A DNA stretch of 64,000 bases from Phaeocystidibacter marisrubri (lineage in GTDB: Bacteria > Bacteroidota > Bacteroidia > Flavobacteriales > Schleiferiaceae). The position numbers were made by a program, and so were the translations under genes. The stretch covers positions 1,550,001 to 1,614,000 of the forward strand of contig NZ_WBVQ01000001.1 in NCBI RefSeq assembly GCF_008933165.1, in the 5' to 3' direction. Shown one piece after another: positions 35,717 to 43,949 of the stretch (positions are counted from its first letter, which is position 1; the number at the start of each line of letters is the position of its first letter). The notes beneath the pieces are model-generated. The model saw only the letters and a list, made by a program, of their open reading frames with translations. It made no database searches and had not been told where the DNA came from.

Positions 35717-35724
35717 TACCTTTG
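35717..35724 (+). promoter_or_regulatory. -7 box of the TonB receptor operon
   Basis: TACCTTTG matches TAnnTTTG, 17 bases before the TTG start of the 181-codon gene. Confidence 0.55.
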
Positions 35725-35741
35725 TAAGGAGAAATTGCCCC

Positions 35742-36287
35742 TTGAAAAGACAGATTCTTTCCATAGTACTCCTAATCGCGTTCGCAGCACCTGCAGCTGT
35801 GAGCTATCTCTACTTAAAATCTCGGCAAAGAGAGGTAAAAAGAGAAGTAAAGCGAATGATGCTCGCGGGTATGGATGAGTCTGAGTTGGTTCACTTATCC
35901 TTTTCAAAGAGAGAAGCAGAAGATCTGAAGTGGGAACACGCTACAGAATTTGAGTGGAACCAAACGATGTACGATGTGGTTCGCAGCTCTAACCAAGGGG
36001 ATAGTGTGTACTACGTTTGTTACCGAGATGAGGCGGAGAGTAAACTCAAGAGGCAATTGGCCACACTGCTCATCGATATTCACAAAAAAGATCCCACTCA
36101 GCAAGATCAATTAGTACTGATAAAGGATTTTTACTCCTCTCTTTACAAGGATAATTTTACCGTTCAATTCACGCAGCCTCTGTCGTTGAGTTCAACTCAT
36201 AATACGGCATACGCGATGCACCTTTCAAGTGGTCACATCAACATTTGTAGCCCTCCTCCTCTGTTCGTAGCAACCTGCCAATCCTAA
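35742..36287 (+). CDS. Membrane-anchored protein of unknown function upstream of TonB receptor
   Basis: 181 residues from a TTG start (MKRQILSIVLL). One N-terminal membrane helix (about 5-25), a charged helical stretch, then an FEWNQTMYDVVRSSNQGDSVYYVCYRDEAE segment that recurs in small Bacteroidota proteins near metal-handling genes, as I recall. The C terminus has scattered His and Cys (HINICSPPPLFVATC). Metal handling is only a possibility. It precedes the TonB receptor by 49 bases, so the two are probably one operon under the palindromes at 35669-35709. Confidence 0.7.
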   Translation: MKRQILSIVLLIAFAAPAAVSYLYLKSRQREVKREVKRMMLAGMDESELVHLSFSKREAEDLKWEHATEFEWNQTMYDVVRSSNQGDSVYYVCYRDEAESKLKRQLATLLIDIHKKDPTQQDQLVLIKDFYSSLYKDNFTVQFTQPLSLSSTHNTAYAMHLSSGHINICSPPPLFVATCQS

Positions 36288-36336
36288 GCATGTTGTATCT
36301 CCATCTCTGGAGAAATTTGAACAGAATAAATCAATC

Positions 36337-38742
36337 ATGATAAAGTATATCTACACTTTGTTATTCATGGGTGTGTCTGCCATAGGCCTATCCCAAACCC
36401 TTACCGTTCTTGATGCAGAAAACGGTGAACCCCTTGAACTCGTCACAATCTTCAGTGAAGTCCCACGTGCTTATGCCGTCACCAATGCAGATGGGCAAGC
36501 CGATATCTCTGAAATGAAGGGATTCGAGAAAATTGAAATTCAAACCTTCGGTTATGCTCCTGTCATCACCACCTATCAAAAACTACAAGTTGAGGGTTTT
36601 AAAGTGAGCCTTGAACTGTCGCAGATGGGACTACAAGAAGTAGTAACCTCTGCATCGAGATGGCGTCAGACTTCGGACAATGTTCCGAGCAAAATCACCA
36701 CCATCTCACAACGTGAAGTGGCTTTTCAAAATCCCCAAACCGCCGCAGACATGTTGTCTATCTCTGGGCAAGTCTTCGTTCAGAAGAGTCAGCAAGGTGG
36801 CGGTAGTCCTATGATCCGTGGCTTTGCCACCAATCGTCTCCTCTACACGGTGGATGGCGTCCGAATGAATACGGCCATCTTTAGAGGAGGGAACCTTCAA
36901 AACGTCATTAGTCTTGATCCATTTGCTACTGAAAATACAGAAGTATTATTTGGACCTGGCTCGGTGATTTACGGAAGTGACGCGATTGGAGGAGTGATGA
37001 GTTTTCAGACGCTTACCCCGCAGTTATCGCTTGATGGAGAACCCCTTATTACAGGGTCTGCAACGGCTAGATATTCATCGGCCAATAGCGAAAAAACAGG
37101 GCACTTTCACATAAATGTCGGTTGGAAAAAATGGGCGATGGTCACCAGTTTTAGCACTTGGGATTTCGATCACCTACGTCAGGGCTCCAATGGTCCCGAC
37201 GATTACCTCAAACCCTATCATGTCAATAGAATAGACAGTACGGATGTGATTGTTACTCAAGATGACCCTTTGCTTCAAGTTCCAACGGCCTACTCGCAAA
37301 CAAACTTCATGCAAAAGGTTCGATTTAAGCCGAATGAAAACTGGAACTTTGAATATGGATTCCATTATTCAGAGACCTCTTCGTACGGAAGGTATGACCG
37401 ACACAACCGCATGAGAAACGGTACTGCTCGCTATGCCGAATGGAAGTATGGTCCGCAGGTTTGGATGATGAACAACCTGAGTGCCACGCATTATGGTCGT
37501 AATTCAATTTATGATGAAATGACTATACGTGTGGCTCAGCAACACTTTGAAGAGAGTAGAATTGATCGTTCGCTCAACAAGTCGGATCGCACCACTAATG
37601 CAGAAGAAGTGGAAGCGTACTCAGTTAACATTGATTTCAACCGAGAAGTAACTCCAGGGCATACCCTCTTTTATGGAGTGGAATACGTGACCAATCTCGT
37701 CCAATCAAGTGGTCGAATCACAGACATTACCACTGGAGCTGAATCCGTTGGTCCTGCACGGTATCCGCAATCCAATTGGACCTCTATTGCCATTTACCTG
37801 AACGATGAATATCACGTGAATGAGCATACGACGATTCAAGCAGGCTTGCGTTACAACCAGTATATGCTTAATGCCGACTTCGACACCACCTTCTATCCGT
37901 TCCCATTCACAACAACGAAATTGAACAATGGCGCATTGACAGGTAGCATTGGCGCTGTATACCGTCCTAGTCAAACATGGGTAATCAGCGCCAATCTGGG
38001 AACTGCCTTTCGATCACCAAACATAGACGACATTGGTAAGGTGTTCGATTCAGAGCCCGGTTCCGTTGTGGTTCCCAATCCGAATTTGGAAGCTGAGTAT
38101 GCCTACAACTTTGACGTGAACATCGCCAAGACATTTGGGAAAACCGTCCGAGTTGACCTTGGTGGCTATTATACATTCCTTGAAAACGCATTGGTCCGCC
38201 GAGACTATCAGCTTAATGGACTTGACAGCATGATGTACGATGGCATGCTTAGTCGCGTTCAGGCTATTCAAAATGCTGCTGAAGCACGCGTATATGGCGT
38301 TCAAGCGGGAATTGAAATTAAACTTCCAGCGGGATTCGGCTTCTCTACTCGAGTGAATTACCAGAAAGGTCAAGAAGAAATGGACAATGGAGAATTAAGT
38401 CCATCACGCCACGCTGCTCCGTTCTTTGGTACAAGTCGCCTGACATACACCGCGAATAGGCTTCAGCTTCAGTTGTATACTCAATACCAAGGGGAACAGA
38501 GCTACGACAATCTATCCGATAGTGAGAAAGGGAAGGATGAGATCTACGCCAAGGATGACAACGGCAACAACTATGCTCCATCTTGGTACACTCTTAACAT
38601 CAAAGCGGCTTACAATGTCACCGAAAATATGACCGTAAGCGCCGGAATCGAGAACCTCACGGATCAACGTTATCGTCCGTATAGTTCAGGCATATCTGGA
38701 GCGGGACGAAATTTTGTGATGTCCGTTCGAGCCAATTTCTAA
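36337..38742 (+). CDS. TonB-dependent outer-membrane receptor
   Basis: 801 residues with signal peptide (about 1-20). A CarboxypepD_reg-like domain (about 22-90) precedes a plug domain (about 100-230: DNVPSKITTISQRE, then SPMIRGFATNRLLYTVDGVRMN) and a 22-stranded barrel ending in Phe. The plug resembles the hemoglobin/heme receptor group more than SusC proteins, and there is no SusD partner. The ligand could be heme, another metal chelate or cobalamin. Followed by a strong terminator. Confidence 0.87.
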   Translation: MIKYIYTLLFMGVSAIGLSQTLTVLDAENGEPLELVTIFSEVPRAYAVTNADGQADISEMKGFEKIEIQTFGYAPVITTYQKLQVEGFKVSLELSQMGLQEVVTSASRWRQTSDNVPSKITTISQREVAFQNPQTAADMLSISGQVFVQKSQQGGGSPMIRGFATNRLLYTVDGVRMNTAIFRGGNLQNVISLDPFATENTEVLFGPGSVIYGSDAIGGVMSFQTLTPQLSLDGEPLITGSATARYSSANSEKTGHFHINVGWKKWAMVTSFSTWDFDHLRQGSNGPDDYLKPYHVNRIDSTDVIVTQDDPLLQVPTAYSQTNFMQKVRFKPNENWNFEYGFHYSETSSYGRYDRHNRMRNGTARYAEWKYGPQVWMMNNLSATHYGRNSIYDEMTIRVAQQHFEESRIDRSLNKSDRTTNAEEVEAYSVNIDFNREVTPGHTLFYGVEYVTNLVQSSGRITDITTGAESVGPARYPQSNWTSIAIYLNDEYHVNEHTTIQAGLRYNQYMLNADFDTTFYPFPFTTTKLNNGALTGSIGAVYRPSQTWVISANLGTAFRSPNIDDIGKVFDSEPGSVVVPNPNLEAEYAYNFDVNIAKTFGKTVRVDLGGYYTFLENALVRRDYQLNGLDSMMYDGMLSRVQAIQNAAEARVYGVQAGIEIKLPAGFGFSTRVNYQKGQEEMDNGELSPSRHAAPFFGTSRLTYTANRLQLQLYTQYQGEQSYDNLSDSEKGKDEIYAKDDNGNNYAPSWYTLNIKAAYNVTENMTVSAGIENLTDQRYRPYSSGISGAGRNFVMSVRANF

Positions 38743-38763
38743 TTGCTACACATTTGATACCTC

Positions 38764-38795
38764 AACCCCGACAGTTTTGTCGGGGTTTCCTTTTG
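38764..38795 (+). terminator. Terminator of the TonB receptor operon
   Basis: AACCCCGACA and TGTCGGGGTT form a 10-bp stem with a four-base loop, followed by TCCTTTT. Confidence 0.88.
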
Positions 38796-39043
38796 CTCCA
38801 ACTGGAAACGTATGTAAACGTATACTGTCGTTTGTACTCGATTAAAGCTAGGTTGGAAGGTTTGATTGGCGTAAGTTGTCACCAACGGGGAGGTGGGCTA
38901 ATTGTTTACCCACTAAGGATTTCTGCGAACATATGTCCCAATCTCACTTGGATAATTTGTTGAAAAGTCTCACTTCGTCTAAATAACGGAATAGGCTTCA
39001 GGCTAAGGGCGACGGCCTCCGATATCCTTACTTCAATCTCCAG

Positions 39044-39169
39044 TCATCCGTCATCCGTCATCCGTAACCCATCATCCGTCACCCATCATACGTCACCCAT
39101 CATACGTCATCAATCATCTATCACCCTCCACCCAGCATCCGCCAACCGTCACCCCGCATCCAACCCCTT
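39044..39169. repeat. Tandem degenerate 7-base repeats (TCAyCCn x18)
   Basis: Eighteen consecutive heptamers fit without a gap, starting with three exact TCATCCG, then TAACCCA, TCATCCG, TCACCCA, TCATACG, TCACCCA, TCATACG, TCATCAA, TCATCTA, TCACCCT, CCACCCA, GCATCCG, CCAACCG, TCACCCC, GCATCCA, ACCCCTT. Divergence rises towards the right end, where the period-9 array begins. Period 7 and stop codons argue against coding. Confidence 0.78.
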
Positions 39170-39219
39170 AAACCCCATAAACTCCTTAAACCCTACAAAC
39201 CCACTAAACCCACTATTAC
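39166..39219. repeat. Tandem degenerate 9-base repeats, second locus
   Basis: Six 9-base units follow the heptamers: CCTTAAACC, CCATAAACT, CCTTAAACC, CTACAAACC, CACTAAACC, CACTATTAC. Shifted by one base these match the CTnAAACnC consensus of the array at 173-253. Confidence 0.7.
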
Positions 39220-39282
39220 CTCCCCCACCCTGTAAGCTGAAACTATCAATGACGTCATTACTTTCATCAATAATCTTTGCCC

Positions 39283-39290
39283 TACTTTTG
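39283..39290 (+). promoter_or_regulatory. -7 box of trxB
   Basis: TACTTTTG matches TAnnTTTG 34 bases before the trxB ATG. A CTTTC at 39261-39265 is a weak -33 candidate. Confidence 0.5.
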
Positions 39291-39324
39291 GCAATAGAAA
39301 AAGTTCGATATCAAAATATAGGTC

Positions 39325-40305
39325 ATGAGCGACAACAATATTGAAAGACACGAATGTGTGATTATCGGTAGTGGTCCTGCGGGATATACTGCGGCAATTT
39401 ATGCGGCAAGAGCCGATTTGAAACCCATTATGTACACGGGAATGGAGCCTGGTGGTCAGTTAACCACCACCACGGAAGTAGAAAACTTTCCAGGATATCC
39501 GCAAGGAATTGACGGTCCGGCAATGATGGAAGACCTCAAAGCACAAGCTGAGCGCTTTGGTACCGATGTTCGATTTGGTCTCGTAACCGATGTACACTTT
39601 ACGGACATTCCGGGTGAATATCACACATTGACCATCGATCAATCGAAGCAGATTCAAGCCCGTTCAGTGATTATCTCTACGGGTGCTTCAGCAAAGTACT
39701 TGGGACTTGAAAGTGAGCAACGTCTTCAAGGCCACGGTGTTTCTGGATGTGCCGTATGTGATGGCTTCTTCTACAAGGGGGAAGAAGTTGTGATTGTAGG
39801 CGGTGGTGACACTGCCGCTGAAGAAGCAACTTACCTCGCCAAGCTTTGTCCGAAGGTAACCATGTTGGTTCGTCGCGATGAGTTGCGTGCATCGAAAGCC
39901 ATGCAACACCGAGTGATGAACAACCCGAACATTGAAGTGCTTTGGAATACCGAAACTTTAGAAGTTTTGGGAGACCAAGTGGTAGAAGGTGTTCGCGTTA
40001 AGAATAGAGAATCTGGAGAAGAAAAGGTGATCAAATGCTCAGGTTTCTTCGTAGCCATTGGTCACAAGCCAAACACAGATATCTTCAAAGGTCAGTTAGA
40101 CATGGATGAAGTGGGATATCTCAAAACTAAGTCAGGATCTACTTCTATGAACAAACCTGGTGTATTTGCTACAGGTGATGCACAAGACAAAGTGTATCGC
40201 CAAGCGATTACTGCAGCCGGTACAGGATGTATGGGAGCCTTGGAAGCAGAACGCTATTTGAGTGAATTTGAATTGGAGAATGCAGTAGCTGAAGCAGCGA
40301 ACTAA
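39325..40305 (+). CDS. trxB: Thioredoxin-disulfide reductase
   Basis: 326 residues. It reduces thioredoxin with NADPH through FAD. Motifs: FAD site GSGPAGYTAAIYAARA (16-30), redox pair CAVC (Cys142, Cys145), NADPH site VGGGDTAAEEA, and the second FAD segment GVFATGDAQDKVYRQ. Length is typical (310-330). TrxA is encoded 900 bases away at 41193-41540. Single gene with its own promoter and terminator. Confidence 0.96.
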   Translation: MSDNNIERHECVIIGSGPAGYTAAIYAARADLKPIMYTGMEPGGQLTTTTEVENFPGYPQGIDGPAMMEDLKAQAERFGTDVRFGLVTDVHFTDIPGEYHTLTIDQSKQIQARSVIISTGASAKYLGLESEQRLQGHGVSGCAVCDGFFYKGEEVVIVGGGDTAAEEATYLAKLCPKVTMLVRRDELRASKAMQHRVMNNPNIEVLWNTETLEVLGDQVVEGVRVKNRESGEEKVIKCSGFFVAIGHKPNTDIFKGQLDMDEVGYLKTKSGSTSMNKPGVFATGDAQDKVYRQAITAAGTGCMGALEAERYLSEFELENAVAEAAN

Positions 40306-40324
40306 GTTTTCAAAACGATAACAG

Positions 40325-40357
40325 AATGTCCCGCCTACGAGCGGGACATTTTTTTTC
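40325..40357 (+). terminator. Terminator of trxB
   Basis: AATGTCCCGC and GCGGGACATT form a 10-bp stem with a six-base loop, followed by a run of T. Confidence 0.9.
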
Positions 40358-40400
40358 TGGACTATTGTCTTAGGCCGTGGAATTCTTCTTTCCAAAGTGT

Positions 40401-40417
40401 AACTTAGACACTAAGTT
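40401..40417 (+). promoter_or_regulatory. Operator touching the Nudix regulator start codon
   Basis: AACTTAG (40401-40407) and CTAAGTT (40411-40417) are perfect inverted 7-mers around ACA. The second arm abuts the ATG at 40418. Its form fits a winged-helix dimer site and suggests autoregulation. Confidence 0.6.
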
Positions 40418-41116
40418 ATGCAAGTAGACTTTCAAGAATCGGATTTTCACGCTGCCCTTGTAACGAGTGTTGTAGTGTTTGGCTTTGACGGCGACGACCT
40501 AAAAATTCTCGTGGCTGAAAAGAAGAATGAACCCTTTAGTGGAGCACTGATCTTACCGACCAGAGTAGTTCAACCGGGAGTTGCCGTTGAGTTAGCCGCA
40601 AAGGAATTGCTGTCTACAGTCACCGGAAAAGACGATTGGTATCTCGAGCAATTGAACGCATTTGCGCGACTGTACCGAAATCCAGCCGGAAGAGTCGTAA
40701 ATATCGCCTACTACGGATTGGTCAAACTCGATGATCAACTCAAAACCTCATTGAGGAAAGATGACCACGCTTGGTACGCTAGTGATGATGTTCCTCCATT
40801 GGCATATGACCACGACGAGATTCTTGAATTTGCGAGAGAAAGACTGAAGAGAAGAGTAAAGCGCAGACCGATTGGATTTAGCCTGCTACCTCGAGAGTTC
40901 ACACTGAATCAACTACAGAGTTTGTACGAGTGTGCATTGGGCAAATCTTTCGACAAACGAAACTTCAGACGAAAAATATTAAAATCGGAACTGTTGATTG
41001 AACTGGAGAAGAAAACAGATCCAACTTCAGATGTCAAAAAGCCTTCTCAACTGTACATGTTCAATGAGAAGAAATACCGCAAAATGACATTAAAGGGATA
41101 CGACTTTGTATTCTAA
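40418..41116 (+). CDS. NrtR-type Nudix transcriptional regulator
   Basis: 232 residues. An N-terminal Nudix fold (about 10-140) is followed by a winged helix (about 150-225: FTLNQLQSLYECALGKSFDKRNFRRKIL). The Nudix box is degenerate: VQPGVAVELAAKELLSTVTG lacks the REUxEE glutamates, so hydrolysis is unlikely and the domain probably senses a ligand, as in NrtR (ADP-ribose) or the Bacteroides AraR (arabinose). The regulon is unknown; no sugar or NAD genes are adjacent. Operator candidate at 40401-40417. Confidence 0.86.
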   Translation: MQVDFQESDFHAALVTSVVVFGFDGDDLKILVAEKKNEPFSGALILPTRVVQPGVAVELAAKELLSTVTGKDDWYLEQLNAFARLYRNPAGRVVNIAYYGLVKLDDQLKTSLRKDDHAWYASDDVPPLAYDHDEILEFARERLKRRVKRRPIGFSLLPREFTLNQLQSLYECALGKSFDKRNFRRKILKSELLIELEKKTDPTSDVKKPSQLYMFNEKKYRKMTLKGYDFVF

Positions 41117-41148
41117 AAAAGAAAGCCGCCCCTAAGGACGGCTTTTCC
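41117..41148 (+). terminator. Terminator of the Nudix regulator
   Basis: AAAGCCG (41122-41128) and CGGCTTT (41139-41145) form a stem followed by T residues, six bases after the stop codon. Confidence 0.75.
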
Positions 41149-41192
41149 ACTGCTCTCTCTTTCATAGCTCTATCTGCTTACAGTGGATCTCT

Positions 41193-41540
41193 TTATATCA
41201 ACAATCTCTTTTCAATCACATCGCGCATGACATTTGCGGGTAACGCTCCTGGCTGCATCATTGGCTCTCCTTTTTCAGGAATAAATAAAATGGTAGGAAT
41301 GCTTCGAATGCCAAATGCTCCCGATACCTCCTGCTCATTATCTACGTTCACCTTGAAAAAATCTACCTTGTCTTTGTATTCGGAAGCCAATGCGTCAAAC
41401 ATCGGTGCCATTGCCTGACAAGGTCCACACCAATCGGCATAGAAATCAACTACTGCTGGTTTAGATCCTTTAAACGACCACTCTTTCTCATTCTCGTAGT
41501 CGAATATCTTCTCGATAAACTCTTTGGATGAAATGTCCAT
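41193..41540 (-). CDS. trxA: Thioredoxin
   Basis: 115 residues, cytoplasmic. The active site WCGPC (Cys38, Cys41) lies after VVDFYAD, and the cis-Pro segment is IRSIPTILF. A slightly longer N terminus than E. coli TrxA. It is reduced by TrxB and would serve ArsC, peroxidases and ribonucleotide reductase. Single gene. Confidence 0.93.
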   Translation of the reverse strand: MDISSKEFIEKIFDYENEKEWSFKGSKPAVVDFYADWCGPCQAMAPMFDALASEYKDKVDFFKVNVDNEQEVSGAFGIRSIPTILFIPEKGEPMMQPGALPANVMRDVIEKRLLI

Positions 41541-41606
41541 AGAACTAATCTTTTACCCCTCTACTAGAATAAGCGAGGTAGTTGCAGGAACTCCGCAAAA
41601 TCGAGG

Positions 41607-41639
41607 CAAAAAAAAAGCTCCATCGTACGATGAAGCTTT
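41607..41639 (-). terminator. Terminator of tRNA-His
   Basis: AAAGCT-C-CATCG and CGATG-A-AGCTTT (41614-41639) form an 11-bp stem with one internal mismatch; the minus strand continues into a long T-run. Confidence 0.82.
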
Positions 41640-41644
41640 CTTCG

Positions 41645-41719
41645 GGTGGAAGACCGGGTTCGAACCGGCGACCTCTGGAACCACAATCCAGCGCTCTAAC
41701 CAACTGAGCTACAACCACC
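41645..41719 (-). tRNA. tRNA-His (anticodon GTG)
   Basis: On the minus strand from 41719: G(-1), acceptor GTGGTTG, D arm GCTC/GAGC, anticodon stem CTGGA/TCCAG with loop TTGTGGT, and T arm GCCGG-TTCGAAC-CCGGT. The 3' acceptor strand reads CTTCCAC, then C73. This leaves two adjacent U-U mismatches at positions 5-68 and 6-67; other pairs are sound and the G-1:C73 identity pair is present. Confidence 0.93.
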
Positions 41720-41730
41720 ATTTGAGGGCG

Positions 41731-41738
41731 CAAATATA
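41731..41738 (-). promoter_or_regulatory. -7 box of tRNA-His
   Basis: The minus strand reads TATATTTG, identical to the box before tRNA-Arg, 11 bases before the tRNA 5' end. A TTG (41758-41756) lies 17 bases further upstream. Confidence 0.6.
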
Positions 41739-41813
41739 AGGTAAAAACAACAATACAATCCAAACGGTTATCACAAAAAAATTGTGTCTTCCTGCCTTAC
41801 CTTCGCAGGAATT

Positions 41814-42803
41814 ATGGAGAAGCTTCAATCTCAGCACTTTCAGGGTCTGCTCGTCATGGTGCTCATTACAGGCCTATCGTACGGATTATCAGAAACTACA
41901 GGAATACTTGGCAGCGTAGTATGGGGATTGCTTCTCGGAATTCTGGGTGGCAATTTGATTCAAACACCTTCAGCTTGGAAACCGGGAATTGTGTTTTCCG
42001 AAAAGACCGTTCTTGCCTATGCCATCATCTTGATGGGAATACAAACGGGAATCGCATTTCAATCTTCCACGCCCTGGGAAACGGGATTGATCGTCATCGC
42101 TGTTATGACTATTGCAATCATAAGTGGACTCCTTCTCTACAAACGATTCAACCTGAGTAAAGACGATGGAATTCTTCTGGGTGTAGGGAATGCCGTTTGT
42201 GGCGCTTCTGCGATTGCTGCTATCAGTGGAATTATCAAAGCGGATGCAAAGAGTACGGGCACGGGAATCGCCATCGTGAACTTGTTGGGTGTGCTTGGTC
42301 TGATTATCATTCCTTCGGTGTTGGCCAATATGGATCTAAATGTGATTGAAAAAGCCCTCTACACTGGGGGGACGTTGCAAGCCGTGGGACAGGCTGTAGC
42401 CGCCGGAAACACACTAGGTTCCGACGTGGGAATTTGGGCCACAACCATTAAGATGTTTCGAGTGGGAATGCTGCTTCCTGTCGCTTTGATTTTTGCCTTC
42501 ACCCAATCTAGAAGTAATGGCACAAACAAGCCGAGCTTGAAGCTCATCCCTACCTTCCTTTGGCTGTTTATTCTCACTTCCGCTATTGGTGCGTTTCTTC
42601 CACTACCAGATTCGTTTACCGATCTAGTTCACACTATAGAAAAGATTATACTTACCATCGCTATGGTCGCCATAGGTTGGCAGATTAAGTTGAGTAAACT
42701 TTGGACAGAAGGTCCTGTTCGATTGCTATTGGGAGTAATAATCTTCGTGATTCAACTAGCGGTTATGACTGGCTTGATTATCTTAGTTCAGCCTCAGGTT
42801 TAA
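41814..42803 (+). CDS. YeiH family putative exporter (UPF0324)
   Basis: 329 residues from ATG 41814. A GTG at 41784 is in frame, but a TACCTTCG box (41798-41805) lies between the two, so the later start is preferred. Ten or so membrane helices; the segments GVGNAVCGASAIAAISG and GGTLQAVGQAVAAG are family hallmarks. YeiH-like proteins are called putative sulfate exporters, with thin evidence. Alone on the plus strand after tRNA-His, followed closely by a glycosyltransferase gene. Confidence 0.86.
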   Translation: MEKLQSQHFQGLLVMVLITGLSYGLSETTGILGSVVWGLLLGILGGNLIQTPSAWKPGIVFSEKTVLAYAIILMGIQTGIAFQSSTPWETGLIVIAVMTIAIISGLLLYKRFNLSKDDGILLGVGNAVCGASAIAAISGIIKADAKSTGTGIAIVNLLGVLGLIIIPSVLANMDLNVIEKALYTGGTLQAVGQAVAAGNTLGSDVGIWATTIKMFRVGMLLPVALIFAFTQSRSNGTNKPSLKLIPTFLWLFILTSAIGAFLPLPDSFTDLVHTIEKIILTIAMVAIGWQIKLSKLWTEGPVRLLLGVIIFVIQLAVMTGLIILVQPQV

Positions 42804-42818
42804 TCTCAATTTCAACAC

Positions 42819-43949
42819 TTGCCCACTACCCCACTTAAAATACTTCACCTCGCTAAGTGGTATCCGAACGAAAAAGATCCTCAAAATGGAGTTTTCGTAA
42901 AGAATCAAATAATCGCTTGCAAAGGTGTTGCGGAACAAGCCGTGCTGTATTGGGGAACCGCTAAGAAGTATAAATGTACCTCGGAGACGGAAGATGGAAT
43001 TCCCACCATTAGACACTATTTCCCTGAAGGTAAAAGGCTTCAAAACACGGGTCAGAAGTGGAGTTCAATTCGCCGATTGATCAATGAGGTTTGGAAGGGG
43101 CAAAAACCTGATGTCATCCATCTTCACATTGCCGACAATGACCAGTGGATTATGGTCGAATACGCCAAGGCCTCAAGTATTCCCATTGTCCTCACAGAGC
43201 ATTGGTCGGGCTACCTCGATCATCGTTTTCAAAATAAAAAGGCCATTGCAAAAGCACTGACCATCGCTTTACTTAAAAGAGTGAACGTTGTTACCACGGT
43301 GAGTGGTTTCTTGGCGGATGCCATGATCAAAGCCAGCGGACGAAAAGATATTGAAATCGTCCCCAATGTGGTAGACACTGAGAGTATCCACTCCCAGCCA
43401 CCTCAGCAAAACATACTCTCCTTTGGTGTTCTAGCTGATTTGGATGACAACATCAAGAATATCAGCGGTACTCTTCGCGCGTTTAGAAACTTCAAAGCAG
43501 AACATTCCGATGCCACCCTCCACATTATGGGTGGTGGAAAAGATGAACAACGTCTGAAAGACTTGAGTGATGAATTGCAGCTCGGTGATGCGGTTATCTT
43601 CCACGGAAGACTAGATCATCACGATTCTCTCAAGACCTTAAATGACGTTCAGACGGTCATTGTAAACAGTAGAAGGGAAACCTTCTCTGTGGTTTGTCTG
43701 GAAGCCATTGCCCTTGGAAAAAAGCTGATATGCACGCGTTGTGGAGGCCCTGAAACCTTCCTACGAGATGAACTGGTCATTTGGAGCAGAGTAGACGATG
43801 ATCTCGACCTCTTGCGATGCATGCGTGAATCCACCTCTCAACCCTATCCAACGATAGAGTCGAAAATGTTGCAGGTGGAGCCATTCTTACCTGAGGTGGT
43901 AGCCAATCAGTGGCTCACCATCTACAGCCAATTGGCCAGCTCTAAATAA
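42819..43949 (+). CDS. Glycosyltransferase family 4
   Basis: 376 residues from a TTG start (MPTTPLKILHLAKWYP). GT-B fold: N-terminal Rossmann domain with LAKWYPNEKDPQNGVFVKNQ and a TEHWSGYL segment; C-terminal domain with GVLADLDDNIKN, HIMGGGKDEQRL and the donor site SRRETFSVVCLEAIALGKKLICTRCGGP carrying the E-x7-E pattern. Donor and acceptor are unknown. It is not BshA by N-terminal pattern despite the neighbouring bshB1. The 3' end overlaps bshB1 convergently by eight bases. Confidence 0.9.
   Translation: MPTTPLKILHLAKWYPNEKDPQNGVFVKNQIIACKGVAEQAVLYWGTAKKYKCTSETEDGIPTIRHYFPEGKRLQNTGQKWSSIRRLINEVWKGQKPDVIHLHIADNDQWIMVEYAKASSIPIVLTEHWSGYLDHRFQNKKAIAKALTIALLKRVNVVTTVSGFLADAMIKASGRKDIEIVPNVVDTESIHSQPPQQNILSFGVLADLDDNIKNISGTLRAFRNFKAEHSDATLHIMGGGKDEQRLKDLSDELQLGDAVIFHGRLDHHDSLKTLNDVQTVIVNSRRETFSVVCLEAIALGKKLICTRCGGPETFLRDELVIWSRVDDDLDLLRCMRESTSQPYPTIESKMLQVEPFLPEVVANQWLTIYSQLASSK

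Larger units (their letters stand above)
38743..39324. other. Long gene-free region with repeats
   Basis: No open frame of credible length or family lies here. It contains the receptor terminator (38764-38795), a direct repeat of AAACGTAT (two copies within 38806-38823), the period-7 array (39044-39169), the period-9 array (39166-39219) and the trxB promoter. From 38830 to 39040 I see nothing definite. Confidence 0.6.

Noticed and set aside
39044-39169. CRISPR array or phage attachment site
   Set aside because: Heptamers follow each other directly without spacers, and no integrase or phage gene lies nearby.
42819-43949. BshA, given the neighbouring bshB1
   Set aside because: The N-terminal motif of BshA (GITCYPTYGGSG type) is absent; the protein starts LHLAKWYP and is a general GT4.
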